A stretch of 40,248 nt of DNA from an uncultured Oscillospiraceae bacterium (GCA_947625355.1 CANQOA010000016.1:1-40248); one strand, 5' to 3'. Shown: positions 31,439-39,716, counted from the stretch's first letter. The notes: generated from the letters alone by a model not told the origin. Numbers and translations: made by a program.

Positions 31439-32920
31439 TCACGCCAAGAACGCGCTGACGGCGCTCTCCATGTCCTCTTTCTCCACCCAGGACACAAAGC
31501 GCACGGGCTTTTTGCCCAGGCCGGACAGCGGCCGGGGCGCGCCGATGCCGGTGACGGCGGCCAGCTCGTCCACCAGGGCCGGGCCGGTCTCGTCGGTGAC
31601 CACGCCCAGCGCCTCCAGCACGGCGGCGCCGAACTTGAAGGGGCTGGCGGTGGACACGATCACGGTGGGGCGCGCAGCCCCTTCCCGCGCCCGCAGATCC
31701 CGCAGCACCCGGCTGGCCACGGCGGTGTGGGTGTCCATGAGGTAGCCCTGCTCCCGCCAGCGCAAGCCGATCTCGGCCTTGGCCTCGTCGTCCCGGCAGT
31801 ACCCGCCGGTGAAGTCAGCGCGGATATCGGCCCCCAGCTGGGGCCCCACGTCATAGCGCCCCTGCTCGGCCAGCGCCTGCATATACCCCCGCACCCGGGC
31901 GGCGTCCCCGGTCAGGCAGTAGAGCAGCCTCTCCAGGTTGGAGGACACCAGGATGTCCATGGAGGGAGAGCTGGTCAGGTGGAAGGGCCGGTTCTTGTCA
32001 TAGACGCCGGTGGCGATGAAGTCGGTAAGCACGTTGTTCTCGTTGGACGCGCAGATGAGCCGGCCCACGGGCAGCCCCATCTGCCAGGCGTACCAGCCGG
32101 CCAGGATGTCGCCGAAGTTCCCGGTGGGCACGCACAGGTCCAGCTTCTGCCCCATCGCCAGCTTCCCGGCCCCGACCATGTCGCAGTAGGCGGAGAAATA
32201 ATAGGCGATCTGGGGCGCCAGGCGGCCCCAGTTGATGGAGTTGGCGGAGCTGAGGAAGTATCCCCGCTCGGCCAGGGTCCGGGCAAAGTCCCTGTCGCCG
32301 AAGATCTTCTTCACGCCGGTCTGGGCGTCGTCGAAGTTCCCGGCCACGGCCACGACGTTGACGTTCTCCCCCTCCTGGGTGGCCATTTGCAGCTTCTGCA
32401 CCTGGCTGACCCCGTCCCGGGGGTAAAACACCATGATCCTCGTGCCGGGCACGTCCCTGAAGCCCTCCAAAGCGGCCTTGCCGGTGTCGCCGCTGGTGGC
32501 CACCAGGATGCTCACCGTACGCGCCTCGCCGTTTTTGCGCAGGCTGGCCGTGAGCAGCCGGGGCATGATCTGCAGGGCCATGTCCTTGAACGCGCTGGTG
32601 GGCCCGTGCCAAAGCTCCAGCACGGCGGTGTCGTCGTCCAGCACATGCAGCGGCGCGATGGCCGGATCGTCAAAATTGTCCCCGTAAGAGGCGGCGGCGA
32701 TGCCGTTCAGCTCTTCTTTGGAAAATTCCTCCAGATAAAGGCCCAGCACCGCCACGGCCCGCTCCCGGTAGTTCATCCCGCACAGGGCGCGGATGAACGC
32801 CTCGTCCACGGCCGGGATGGTCTCGGGCACATAGAGGCCCCCGTCGGGGGCGATGCCCCGGATGATCGCCTGGGAGGCGGTGACGGCCTCGCTCTGTCCC
32901 CTTGTGCTCACATACATCAT
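31439..32920 (-). CDS. thrC: threonine synthase
   Basis: PLP enzyme converting O-phosphohomoserine to threonine. From the ATG at 32920 the protein has 493 residues. The PLP lysine is Lys112 in HGPTSAFKD; the phosphate-binding part VATSGDTGKAALEGF and the long N-terminal STRG motif are typical of the longer threonine synthase class. The ATG overlaps the yraN stop as ATGA; a second ATG follows directly. The frame extends 40 codons upstream into yraN without a ribosome site. Confidence 0.97.
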   Translation of the reverse strand: MMYVSTRGQSEAVTASQAIIRGIAPDGGLYVPETIPAVDEAFIRALCGMNYRERAVAVLGLYLEEFSKEELNGIAAASYGDNFDDPAIAPLHVLDDDTAVLELWHGPTSAFKDMALQIMPRLLTASLRKNGEARTVSILVATSGDTGKAALEGFRDVPGTRIMVFYPRDGVSQVQKLQMATQEGENVNVVAVAGNFDDAQTGVKKIFGDRDFARTLAERGYFLSSANSINWGRLAPQIAYYFSAYCDMVGAGKLAMGQKLDLCVPTGNFGDILAGWYAWQMGLPVGRLICASNENNVLTDFIATGVYDKNRPFHLTSSPSMDILVSSNLERLLYCLTGDAARVRGYMQALAEQGRYDVGPQLGADIRADFTGGYCRDDEAKAEIGLRWREQGYLMDTHTAVASRVLRDLRAREGAARPTVIVSTASPFKFGAAVLEALGVVTDETGPALVDELAAVTGIGAPRPLSGLGKKPVRFVSWVEKEDMESAVSAFLA

Positions 32921-33288
32921 GGCTGATACGCATCCTCCATATGGTTGATCTGGGGCTTTTTCGTCTCCAGCCCCTCCGGCGCATAGACCTCGATCACGTC
33001 GAACCGCGGCTGCAGCTGCGTGGGGTTCTGCTGCAGCCATCGCTCCGCCGCGATGATGACGCGCCTCTGCTTGGCGGGCGTGACGAACTCCGCGGCGGCG
33101 CCGTGGGAGCCGTCTTTGCGCAGCTTGACCTCCGCGAACACCACATACCGCCTGTCCCGGGCGATGATGTCGATCTCCCCGAACCGGCAGACATAGTTGC
33201 GACCCAGGATCCGATACCCCCGGCGCCGCAGGTACGCGCAGGCCGCGTCCTCCCCGAACGCGCCCAGGAGCTTTTTATCGCTGGGCAT
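32917..33288 (-). CDS. YraN/UPF0102 family endonuclease-like protein
   Basis: Protein of 123 residues with the Holliday-junction-resolvase-like nuclease fold. Candidate metal-binding residues are in FGEIDIIARD and VVFAEVKLRK, i.e. the E-x-D...E-x-K pattern. The biochemical role is not settled. It overlaps the end of rnhB by 14 nt; the rnhB-yraN pairing is very common in bacteria and suggests a link to nucleic-acid repair. Confidence 0.93.
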   Translation of the reverse strand: MPSDKKLLGAFGEDAACAYLRRRGYRILGRNYVCRFGEIDIIARDRRYVVFAEVKLRKDGSHGAAAEFVTPAKQRRVIIAAERWLQQNPTQLQPRFDVIEVYAPEGLETKKPQINHMEDAYQP

Positions 33289-33907
33289 AGAATTTCCTCA
33301 AAAACGACGGCCGGTGCGCCGGGCAGGGACCATATTTTTCCAGCGCCGCATAGTGGGCCTTCGTCCCGTAGCCCTTGTGCTTTTCAAAGCCGTATTGGGG
33401 GTACTGCGCCGCCAGCTCGTCCATCAGCCGGTCACGAGTCACCTTGGCCAGCACCGACGCCGCCGCGATGGCGGCGCAGCGCGCGTCCCCGTGGACCACG
33501 CTCCGGGCCGGCACGGAGATGCCCCTGGCGGTGTTGCCGTCGATGAGGGCCAGCGCCGGGGCCGGGTCCAGCATGGCGATGGCCCGGTCCATGGCCAGCA
33601 GCGCCGCCCGGAGGATGTTCATCTGCTCGATCTCCTCCACCGTGGCAAAGGCGACGCCATAGGCGACGGCCCTCTCCCGGATCAGCGGGAACAGGGCCTC
33701 TCTCTGCTTTTCCGTCAGCTTTTTCGAGTCGTTCAGCCCCGGCAGGTCCGCCCCCTCGGGCAGGATCACCGCCGCGGCGCACACCGGTCCCGCCAGGGGG
33801 CCCCGGCCGGCCTCGTCCGCGCCGCAGATGAGCGCCACGCCCTCCCGGTGAAGGGCCCGCTCCATCTCCCACAGATCGGGAGCCTGCTCAGCATGTGGGT
33901 CTTTCAA
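33275..33907 (-). CDS. rnhB: ribonuclease HII
   Basis: Removes ribonucleotides from DNA-RNA hybrids. It has 210 residues. The active site includes Asp31 and Glu32 in CGADEAGRGPLAG, later LNDSKKLT and the ALIDGNTARG aspartate. The start is a TTG at 33907 with GGGGAGG seven bases upstream; it overlaps the end of rbgA by 20 nt. The rbgA-rnhB order is the same as in Bacillus. Confidence 0.96.
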   Translation of the reverse strand: MKDPHAEQAPDLWEMERALHREGVALICGADEAGRGPLAGPVCAAAVILPEGADLPGLNDSKKLTEKQREALFPLIRERAVAYGVAFATVEEIEQMNILRAALLAMDRAIAMLDPAPALALIDGNTARGISVPARSVVHGDARCAAIAAASVLAKVTRDRLMDELAAQYPQYGFEKHKGYGTKAHYAALEKYGPCPAHRPSFLRKFYAQR

Positions 33908-34712
33908 GGCTGATCCTCCCCAGCTTGCCGCCCCGGAATTCGTCCAGCAGCACCGCAGCCATCCGCTCGGTGTCCACCGCGCCGCCCGCCATGAGAAAGC
34001 CCCGCTTCCGCGCGCAGGCCTCCAACAGCTCCCATCCCTGGGCCTCCGGCAAAAGCACGATCTTATACCGCTCTGTCAGGGCCTTGGGATAGCTCTCCCG
34101 CAGCGTCACCAGCAGCCGCGCCGCCAGCGCCTCGCCGTCCAGGACGTCGTCCTTCACCGCGCCGGTGAAGGCCAGCCGGTCCCCCACCGCCGGGTCGTCG
34201 AACTTGGGCCAGAGGATGCCCGGCGTATCCAGCAGTTCCAGCTGGTCGTCCACGGTGACCCACTGCTTGCCCCGGGTGACTCCCGGCCGGTCGGAGGTCG
34301 CCGCGGTCTTGCGGCGGCTGACCTTGTTGATGAAGGTGGATTTTCCCACGTTGGGCACCCCCGCCACCATGGCCCGCATGGGCCCCTGCTTCCCCTGAAG
34401 GGCGCGCAGGGCGCGGGGCAGCTCCTTCACGCCCCGTCCGGACAGGGCGTCGCACTCCAAAAAGGGCGTCCCCTGCGCCTTATAATAGGCCCGCCACTGG
34501 GCCGTCACGGCGGGGTCCGCCTGGTCGGCCCGGTTCAGGATGAGCAGCCTGGGCCTGCGCCCGGCGATGATGCTGTCCAGATCCGGGTTGCGGCTGGAGC
34601 GCGGGATGCGGGCGTCCACGATCTCGCAGACCGCGTCCACCAGCTTGAGGCTGTCCTGCATCATCCGCTCGGCCTTTTTCATATGGCCGGGGAACCACTG
34701 CACCTCAGCCAT
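33888..34712 (-). CDS. rbgA: ribosome biogenesis GTPase RbgA (YlqF)
   Basis: Circularly permuted GTPase needed for assembly of the 50S subunit. It has 274 residues. The motif order shows the permutation known for the family: G4 NRAD (60-63) precedes G1 GVPNVGKST (118-126) and G3 DTPG (near 166). The N-terminal WFPGHMKKAERMM stretch and the C-terminal helical domain fit YlqF. It overlaps the end of lepB by 8 nt. Confidence 0.97.
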   Translation of the reverse strand: MAEVQWFPGHMKKAERMMQDSLKLVDAVCEIVDARIPRSSRNPDLDSIIAGRRPRLLILNRADQADPAVTAQWRAYYKAQGTPFLECDALSGRGVKELPRALRALQGKQGPMRAMVAGVPNVGKSTFINKVSRRKTAATSDRPGVTRGKQWVTVDDQLELLDTPGILWPKFDDPAVGDRLAFTGAVKDDVLDGEALAARLLVTLRESYPKALTERYKIVLLPEAQGWELLEACARKRGFLMAGGAVDTERMAAVLLDEFRGGKLGRISLERPTC

Positions 34713-35409
34713 TGACGCCGGTATCCACGTTGATGGCGCCCAGCTTATTGAAGGGGAAGATGCGGAAAACGGCCTTCCCCATCACATCCCGCGTGTCCAC
34801 AAAGCCGATCTTGGACATGCGGCTGTCGCTGGAGTTGTTGCGGTTGTCGCCCATGACGAACACATGGCCCTCCGGCACCGTGACGCGCACCCAGCCGTCG
34901 CCGATGTCCTCGTCCTTGTCGATACCGTATACGTCGAAGTAGAGCGGGTTCATGATCTCGTACCGCTCATAGATGCGCTCAAAGATATAGGGCTCATCCA
35001 GCACCTGGCCGTCCACGCTGACGGTCCGGTCGATATAGTTCAGCTCCACGGTCTGTCCGGCGGTGCCGATGACCCGCTTCACCAGGGGCTCCTGCTTGTA
35101 GTTTTTCGCCTGGAGCACCACGATGTCGCCCTGCTCATAGTCCCCCGCCAGGCGGGTGATGACGATCTTGTCCCCATTCTCCAGGGTGGGGTACATAGAG
35201 GTGCCCCGCACGTCGATGACCCTGGCCACCAGGATGAACACCAGCACGCACGCGATCACCGCCACGACGATGCAGTGGATCCACTCGTAGGTATCCCGCA
35301 AGGGATCGGCTGCCTTTTCCTCCGCAGGCTGTTCCTCGGGAACGGCCGCCTCCTGGTCCGGCGCCAGCTCCGGCTCCCCGCCGGGCGCATGTTTGCTTCT
35401 AAATCCCAT
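34705..35409 (-). CDS. lepB: signal peptidase I
   Basis: Membrane serine protease that removes Sec signal peptides. It has 234 residues: a Pro/Glu-rich cytoplasmic N-terminus of about 40 residues, one membrane helix at about 43-62, then the catalytic Ser71 (RGTSMYPTL) and Lys111 (LVKRVIG), and the box VMGDNRNNSSDSR. It has AGGAGG 8 nt before the ATG and its own promoter (35478-35507). It heads the lepB-rbgA-rnhB-yraN-thrC operon. Confidence 0.97.
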   Translation of the reverse strand: MGFRSKHAPGGEPELAPDQEAAVPEEQPAEEKAADPLRDTYEWIHCIVVAVIACVLVFILVARVIDVRGTSMYPTLENGDKIVITRLAGDYEQGDIVVLQAKNYKQEPLVKRVIGTAGQTVELNYIDRTVSVDGQVLDEPYIFERIYERYEIMNPLYFDVYGIDKDEDIGDGWVRVTVPEGHVFVMGDNRNNSSDSRMSKIGFVDTRDVMGKAVFRIFPFNKLGAINVDTGVNG

Positions 35410-35477
35410 AGCATCCGCCTCCTATCCATGGGCCGCGGTCCTGCCGCGGAAAAACGTTCCGATTCGCTTAAGGGTAT

Positions 35478-35507
35478 ATTATACAATGCCCGTCCCACAA
35501 AAGGCAA
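35478..35507 (-). promoter_or_regulatory. lepB operon promoter
   Basis: Minus-strand -35 TTGCCT (35502-35507), 18-bp spacer, -10 TATAAT (35478-35483). It abuts the rplS terminator and would drive lepB through thrC. Confidence 0.65.
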
Positions 35508-35508
35508 C

Positions 35509-35535
35509 AAAAAAGAGGCTTTCCGCCTCTTTTTT
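35509..35535. terminator. terminator after rplS
   Basis: An 11-bp perfect stem (35509-35519 with 35525-35535) with a 5-nt loop. On both strands the stem runs into T-rich sequence. It stops the monocistronic rplS transcript. Confidence 0.9.
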
Positions 35536-35557
35536 GTAAGCCATGATGGACTTCTGT

Positions 35558-35899
35558 TTACAGCTTCTCCCGGACCTTGGCGGCCTTGCCCACCCGGTCG
35601 CGCAGGTAATAGAGCTTCGCCCGGCGGACCTTGCCCTTGCGGACCGTGTCCACGCTCACGATGGTGGGAGAGTGGACCGGGAAGACCTTCTCACAGCCCA
35701 CGCCGTAGGAGATGCGGCGCACGGTGATGGTCTCGTTGATGCCGCCGTGCTTCTTGGCGATCAGAGTGCCCTCGAACGCCTGGTTGCGTTCGCGGTTGCC
35801 CTCCTTGATGCGGACGGTGACACGCACGGTGTCGCCCACGTTCATCTCGGGCAGTTCCGGCTTCATATACTGCTGGGTCAGCGCATTGATGAGATCCAT
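35558..35899 (-). CDS. rplS: 50S ribosomal protein L19
   Basis: Ribosomal protein at the interface of the two subunits. It has 113 residues, the normal length. Conserved parts include FNVGDTVRV-like [48 protein letters not shown] and [21 protein letters not shown]. It has AAGGAAGG upstream, its own promoter and a leader of about 80 nt. In Bacillus rplS sits with rimM and trmD; here it is between lepB and the radical SAM genes. Confidence 0.98.
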   Translation of the reverse strand: MDLINALTQQYMKPELPEMNVGDTVRVTVRIKEGNRERNQAFEGTLIAKKHGGINETITVRRISYGVGCEKVFPVHSPTIVSVDTVRKGKVRRAKLYYLRDRVGKAAKVREKL

Positions 35900-35987
35900 G
35901 GTAATAACCTTCCTTGCATAGACGTTCTTACCGGGAATGACTCATCCGGCAGCGGACCGCCTTATTAGACGCATTACATGCTCGGGT

Positions 35988-36016
35988 ATCATAGCACAGT
36001 TTCCAAAGATTTGCAA
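35988..36016 (-). promoter_or_regulatory. rplS promoter and leader
   Basis: Minus-strand -35 TTGCAA (36011-36016), 17-bp spacer, -10 TATGAT (35988-35993). The leader (about 35900-35981) contains GC-rich segments that may fold; an autoregulatory L19 leader is possible but I could not match a known consensus. Confidence 0.75.
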
Positions 36017-36049
36017 GCTTTTTTGCAAAAATTTTTCGCCGCTCTTCCC

Positions 36050-36691
36050 TTACCGGAACGGCGTCATATCCTCTCTGTACGCCTCCAGGCGGGTGAAGCG
36101 GAAATAGGCCGGGGCGTCCTCCCCCAGCGCCGTCATCATCAGCTCCGGGCTCACGGTGGGCTCCTGGGCGTGGAGGATGAGCTCGGCCTCCGCCCCGCCG
36201 TCGATGTCCGTGAACCGGGCCATTTTTATGGACGGGGCGATGTCGTCGGTGCGCATGCCCCGCTTGGCCCGGTGCTCCGCCGGGATGGAGCTCCGGGCGA
36301 AGAAGTCCCGATAAAACGCCGCGTCCCGGCCGCCCTTCATCACGCCCGCCAGCCGCAGCCACCGCAGCTCGGCTCCCTTGCCCGGCGCCTCATAGGCCTC
36401 CAGCGCCTCGATGCCCTCGGGCATATAGGGGTTCAGCGCCGCCGGCAGCGCCGCCAGGTCCCGGTCCTCGGTGAGCGCAAAGTCCATATATTCGCACAGG
36501 CTGGCCGTGCCCACGCTCAGCGGCAGGATGAGGGAGATCTTCGCGTGGGGATTGAAGCCCTCGCTGTATTTGAGCGGCACGCCGGCGCGGGAGAACACCC
36601 GCTGCATGGTGCGCATCAGGTCCAGGTGGGAGATATACACCGCCCGGCCGGTCTTGGAAAATCTCAGTCGCAGCTTATCCACGGCACACAC
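36050..36691 (-). CDS. TIGR03936 family radical SAM-associated protein (DUF2344)
   Basis: Protein of 213 residues with the family's N-terminal sequence LRLRFSKTGRAVYISHLDLMR and GVPLKYSEGFNPHAKISL. It has no radical SAM cysteines itself. In many Clostridia it is encoded next to, or fused with, the TIGR03960 radical SAM protein, as here with a 17-nt overlap. Function is unknown; the usual company of ribonuclease G and rplU suggests RNA or ribosome modification, but those genes are not next to it here. Confidence 0.93.
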   Translation of the reverse strand: MCAVDKLRLRFSKTGRAVYISHLDLMRTMQRVFSRAGVPLKYSEGFNPHAKISLILPLSVGTASLCEYMDFALTEDRDLAALPAALNPYMPEGIEALEAYEAPGKGAELRWLRLAGVMKGGRDAAFYRDFFARSSIPAEHRAKRGMRTDDIAPSIKMARFTDIDGGAEAELILHAQEPTVSPELMMTALGEDAPAYFRFTRLEAYREDMTPFR

Positions 36692-38519
36692 CCTCCTTTA
36701 AGAGGCTGGCCGCCCCGCATCCGGCGCAGCCGGCCCGGCAGTCCGGGGTGAGCACGCCCTCATAGGCCCGCTCCCGCTCCCGCTCCAGATGGCGGCGGGA
36801 TACGGCGCAGTCCATATGCTCCCAGGGCAGCAGCTCGTCCACCGGCCGCTCCCGCGTGCCGTAAAAATCGATGTCCAGCCCGCAGGCGGGGAACGCCTCC
36901 AGCCACCGGTCCAGCCGGAAATACTCGCTCCAGCTCTCCAGCCGTCCGCCCCGGCGCCACACGTCCTCGATCACCGCGCCCACCCGGCGGTCGCCTCTGG
37001 CCAGCGCCGCCTCCACCAAGCTCATTTCCGCATCATGCCAGTTGTAGGTGACGCTCTTAGTCCGGGACAGCGCGTCGGTGAGAAGATCCACCCGGCGCAG
37101 GTATTCCTCCCGGCTGATCTGCGCCTCCCACTGGAAGGGGGTGTGGGGCTTGGGGATGAACTCCGAGGTGCTCACCGTGATGCGCACGCCCCGGCTCTTG
37201 TTGGCCGCGTGCTGCTTCCAGGTCCAGAACACCTTCTTGGCAAGCTCCGCGATGCCCAGCACGTCCTCGTCCGTCTCGGTGGGCAGGCCCAGCATGAAGT
37301 AGAGCTTCACATTGTTCCAGCCGCCCTCGAAGGCGATGCGGCAGGAATTGAGCAGGTCCTCCTCGGTGACGTTCTTGTTGATGACATCCCGCAGCCGCTG
37401 GGTCCCCGCCTCAGGGGCGAAGGTGAGGCCGCTCTTGCGCACCTGCTGGACCCGCTGCATGATGTCCATGGAGAAGTTGTCCGCCCGCAGGGACGGCAGG
37501 CTCAGACTGATCCCCCTGGGCCGGCAGTAGTCCAAAAGGCCGTCGCACAACTCCGAGAGCCCCCGGTAATCGCTGGTGCTGAGGCTGGACAGGTTCAGCT
37601 CCTGATAGCCGGCGTTCTCCAACGTCTCCTTCCCCAGCCGCAGCAGCGTCTCCGGTGAGCGGGAGCGGACAGGCCGGTTGGTATGGCCCGCCTGACAGAA
37701 CCGGCAGCCCCGGATGCAGCCCCGAAACACCTCCAGGCTCACCCGGTCATGGACGATCTCCGTGGAGGGCACCACGGGCCGGGTGGGATAATAGCAGCCG
37801 TCGAAGTCCTCCACGATGCGCTTGCGCACCTTGGCGGGCGCGCCGTCCTTTGGCGTGATGGCCGCCACGGTGCCGCCGGCGTTGTAGGAGATGTCATACA
37901 GACTGGGGACATAGACGCCCTCGATCCGGGCAGCCTCGCGCAGATACCGCTCCTTTGTCCAGCCCTCGGCCTTGGCCCGGCGGTAGAGCTCCACGGCCTC
38001 CCGGTCCACATCCTCGCCCTCGCCCAAAAAGCACAGGTCGAAAAAGTCGGCCATGGGCTCGATGTTGCAGATGCACCCGCCCCCGGCCATGACCAGATGC
38101 TCCAGGCCGGGACGGTCCTTGGCCCGCAGGGGGATATGGCCCATATCCAGCATGTCCAGCACGGTGGTATAGGCCATCTCATAGCCCAGGGAGAAGGCGA
38201 TGATGTCGAAGTCCTCCAAAGGATCGCCGCTCTCCAGGGCCCACAGAGGGATATGCTCCTGACGGAGCCTGTCCGCCATGTCGCCCCAGGGGGCGAACAC
38301 CCGCTCGCACCACACGCCGGGCATGTCGTTGAGCACGCCGTACAGGATCTTCATCCCCAGGTTGGACATGCCGATCTCGTAGGTGTCAGGGAAGCAGAAC
38401 GCGAAGCGCACGTCCACGTCCGCCTTATCCTTCACCACCTGATTGTATTCGCCGCCCACGTACCGGGCGGGACGCTGTACCTGCCGGAGCAGGGCGTCGA
38501 TCTTTTCGTTCATTTCCAT
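36675..38519 (-). CDS. TIGR03960 family B12-binding radical SAM protein
   Basis: Predicted radical SAM enzyme of 614 residues from the ATG at 38519. An N-terminal B12-binding-like domain (FCFPDTYEIGMSNLGMKILY) precedes the radical SAM core, where Cys268, Cys272 and Cys275 (RGCIRGCRFCQAG) bind the 4Fe-4S cluster. A Cys-rich end (CRAGCAGCGAASLL) may bind another metal. The reaction is unknown. The frame runs upstream into the protease gene, but the ATG pair at 38513-38519 just clears its stop. It overlaps the TIGR03936 gene. Confidence 0.94.
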   Translation of the reverse strand: MEMNEKIDALLRQVQRPARYVGGEYNQVVKDKADVDVRFAFCFPDTYEIGMSNLGMKILYGVLNDMPGVWCERVFAPWGDMADRLRQEHIPLWALESGDPLEDFDIIAFSLGYEMAYTTVLDMLDMGHIPLRAKDRPGLEHLVMAGGGCICNIEPMADFFDLCFLGEGEDVDREAVELYRRAKAEGWTKERYLREAARIEGVYVPSLYDISYNAGGTVAAITPKDGAPAKVRKRIVEDFDGCYYPTRPVVPSTEIVHDRVSLEVFRGCIRGCRFCQAGHTNRPVRSRSPETLLRLGKETLENAGYQELNLSSLSTSDYRGLSELCDGLLDYCRPRGISLSLPSLRADNFSMDIMQRVQQVRKSGLTFAPEAGTQRLRDVINKNVTEEDLLNSCRIAFEGGWNNVKLYFMLGLPTETDEDVLGIAELAKKVFWTWKQHAANKSRGVRITVSTSEFIPKPHTPFQWEAQISREEYLRRVDLLTDALSRTKSVTYNWHDAEMSLVEAALARGDRRVGAVIEDVWRRGGRLESWSEYFRLDRWLEAFPACGLDIDFYGTRERPVDELLPWEHMDCAVSRRHLERERERAYEGVLTPDCRAGCAGCGAASLLKEGVCRG

Positions 38520-38529
38520 ATCCGGTAGT

Positions 38530-39090
38530 TTACCGCAATTGCGGGAAATTGGCAAGAGCTCCCATCCAAATTCCCGCCGCGGCCGCCGCGGCGGAGCGGA
38601 TGCAGAGCCCCGTGACCAGCGCCCCCAGCGCGCACAGCGTGCCCGTCAGGCGCAGCACCGCCTCCGCCGTTTCCCGGCGCATCACCGTCTCCAGCAGATA
38701 CTGTGCCAGGCGGCCACCGTCCAGGGGCAGCACCGGCAGCAGGTTGAACAGGGTCGCCAGCAGCGCGATGGCCCCCGTGTAAAGGAGAAAGGGGATGTCC
38801 GTGATGAAGCACAGCACGGCGAAAAAGAGCCCCGCCAGGGGCCCCGCCGCCACGATCCCCATCTCCTCCCGCGCCGTCAGATCGCCGCTGTAGTCGATCA
38901 CCGGCCCGCAGGCCGTGACGCGGATGCCCCGGATGGCCGCGCCGGCCAAAAACATGGCGGTGAGGTGCCCCAGCTCGTGGGCCAGCGCCGCCGCACCCAT
39001 GGCGGCCAGCGCTCCCATCCCCCCGGCGAAGTACACCGCCGCGGCCAGCAGCACAAAGCCGGGGCTGACCGTCAGGACCAGTCCAGCCAT
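38530..39090 (-). CDS. SpoIVFB-like M50 site-2 protease
   Basis: Intramembrane zinc protease of 186 residues from the ATG at 39090. The zinc motif HELGH is at 38-42 and the third ligand Asp124 lies in LPLDGGRL; about five hydrophobic segments are visible. Position before the TIGR03960/TIGR03936 pair matches the spoIVFB locus of Clostridia, where the protease activates pro-sigma-K in the mother cell. A general M50 protease cannot be excluded. It is short compared with Bacillus SpoIVFB (about 288) and lacks the C-terminal CBS domain. Confidence 0.88.
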   Translation of the reverse strand: MAGLVLTVSPGFVLLAAAVYFAGGMGALAAMGAAALAHELGHLTAMFLAGAAIRGIRVTACGPVIDYSGDLTAREEMGIVAAGPLAGLFFAVLCFITDIPFLLYTGAIALLATLFNLLPVLPLDGGRLAQYLLETVMRRETAEAVLRLTGTLCALGALVTGLCIRSAAAAAAGIWMGALANFPQLR

Positions 39091-39251
39091 GCCGCCGCCT
39101 CCGCCGGCAGGGGCAGCGCGAAGGTGTTCCGGTCGATCCGCTCCCGCACCGCCGGCAGAAGGTCCTCCGCCGGCGGCCAGAAGATCCTGGCGCACACCGC
39201 CGCCAAAAACAGCGCCGCCGCGATCAGCGCCCTCGTTCCGGTCATTTTCAT
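39072..39251 (-). CDS. small membrane-associated protein in the spoIVFA position
   Basis: A 59-codon frame starting at the ATG at 39251 with GGGAGGG directly upstream and ending at a TGA (39072-39074) inside the SpoIVFB-like gene, a 19-nt overlap. The protein has an N-terminal hydrophobic helix (RALIAAALFLAAVCARIFW, about 7-25) and a short polar tail. It has no recognised domain. In Bacillus, spoIVFA lies just before spoIVFB and encodes its inhibitor; this frame holds the same place but lacks any LytM domain. Coding is supported by the ribosome site and the overlap, function is open. Confidence 0.6.
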   Translation of the reverse strand: MKMTGTRALIAAALFLAAVCARIFWPPAEDLLPAVRERIDRNTFALPLPAEAAAWLDWS

Positions 39252-39292
39252 CCCTCCCGGTACAGGCTATGGGCCGCTTCGGAATTTTATGC

Positions 39293-39321
39293 TTGCATTA
39301 TGGCGAGGTCGGTGCTATAAT
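39293..39321 (+). promoter_or_regulatory. tRNA promoter
   Basis: -35 TTGCAT (39293-39298), 17-bp spacer, -10 TATAAT (39316-39321), ending 11 bp before the tRNA-Gly gene. It probably drives both tRNAs. Confidence 0.8.
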
Positions 39322-39332
39322 CTTAAAGCCTT

Positions 39333-39406
39333 GCAGGTGTAGTTCAATGGCAGAACATCAGCTTCCCAAGCTGAATACGAGGGTTCGATTCCCTTCACCT
39401 GCTCCA
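39333..39406 (+). tRNA. tRNA-Gly (CCC anticodon)
   Basis: A 74-nt cloverleaf with an encoded CCA end. The acceptor arm GCAGGTG pairs with CACCTGC; the anticodon stem TCAGC/GCTGA frames the loop TTCCCAA, giving anticodon CCC; the T-arm has GGTTCGATTCC. Confidence 0.95.
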
Positions 39407-39480
39407 CGTCGGAAGTTTCCCGAAGATGTCGCGGCCGCGCGAGCGCGTCCTCTCCATCGGTCGGAAAACTTCCTCCTTCT

Positions 39481-39515
39481 CCCCGCGAAACCCATTGCAT
39501 TGGGCTTTCGCGGGG
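39481..39515 (+). repeat. long hairpin between the two tRNA genes
   Basis: CCCCGCGAAACCCA (39481-39494) pairs with TGGG (39501-39504) and TTTCGCGGGG (39506-39515), leaving one bulged base and a TTGCAT loop. It lies in the 132-bp tRNA spacer and has no T-run, so a processing or stabilising element is more likely than a terminator. Confidence 0.6.
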
Positions 39516-39538
39516 GCCCCAACGGGGGAACAATGTAT

Positions 39539-39614
39539 CGGGGTGTAGCGCAGTTGGTAGCGCGCTTGGTTCGGGACCAAGAGGCCGGGTGTTCAAGTCA
39601 CCTCACTCCGACCA
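39539..39614 (+). tRNA. tRNA-Pro (CGG anticodon)
   Basis: A 76-nt cloverleaf with an encoded CCA end. The acceptor arm CGGGGTG pairs with CACTCCG (one G-U); the anticodon stem CTTGG/CCAAG frames loop TTCGGGA, giving CGG. No separate promoter is seen; it is probably co-transcribed with tRNA-Gly. Confidence 0.95.
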
Positions 39615-39620
39615 GAATGG

Positions 39621-39655
39621 AAGAAGACCTCTGAAAATCTCAGAGGTCTTCTTTT
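39621..39655 (+). terminator. terminator of the tRNA operon
   Basis: A 14-bp perfect stem (39621-39634 with 39640-39653), 5-nt loop, ending in TTTT. It starts 7 nt after the tRNA-Pro CCA. Confidence 0.9.
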
Positions 39656-39667
39656 CCCGCTGGATTG

Positions 39668-39676
39668 TGCTATAAT
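39668..39676 (+). promoter_or_regulatory. extended -10 promoter of the downstream membrane protein gene
   Basis: TGCTATAAT is an extended -10 element (TGnTATAAT); no good -35 is seen. It lies 41 bp before the ATG at 39717, which has GGAGGTGAG as ribosome site. Confidence 0.6.
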
Positions 39677-39716
39677 GACGACAGAGAGACGAACATTGTG
39701 ATACGGAGGTGAGCTC

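Noticed and set aside
31211-32926. Plus-strand frame of 571 codons
   Set aside because: Antisense of thrC; its first part overlaps the supported DUF1540 gene in another frame.
39315-39596. Minus-strand frame of 93 codons
   Set aside because: It lies over both tRNA genes on the opposite strand and has no promoter or ribosome site.
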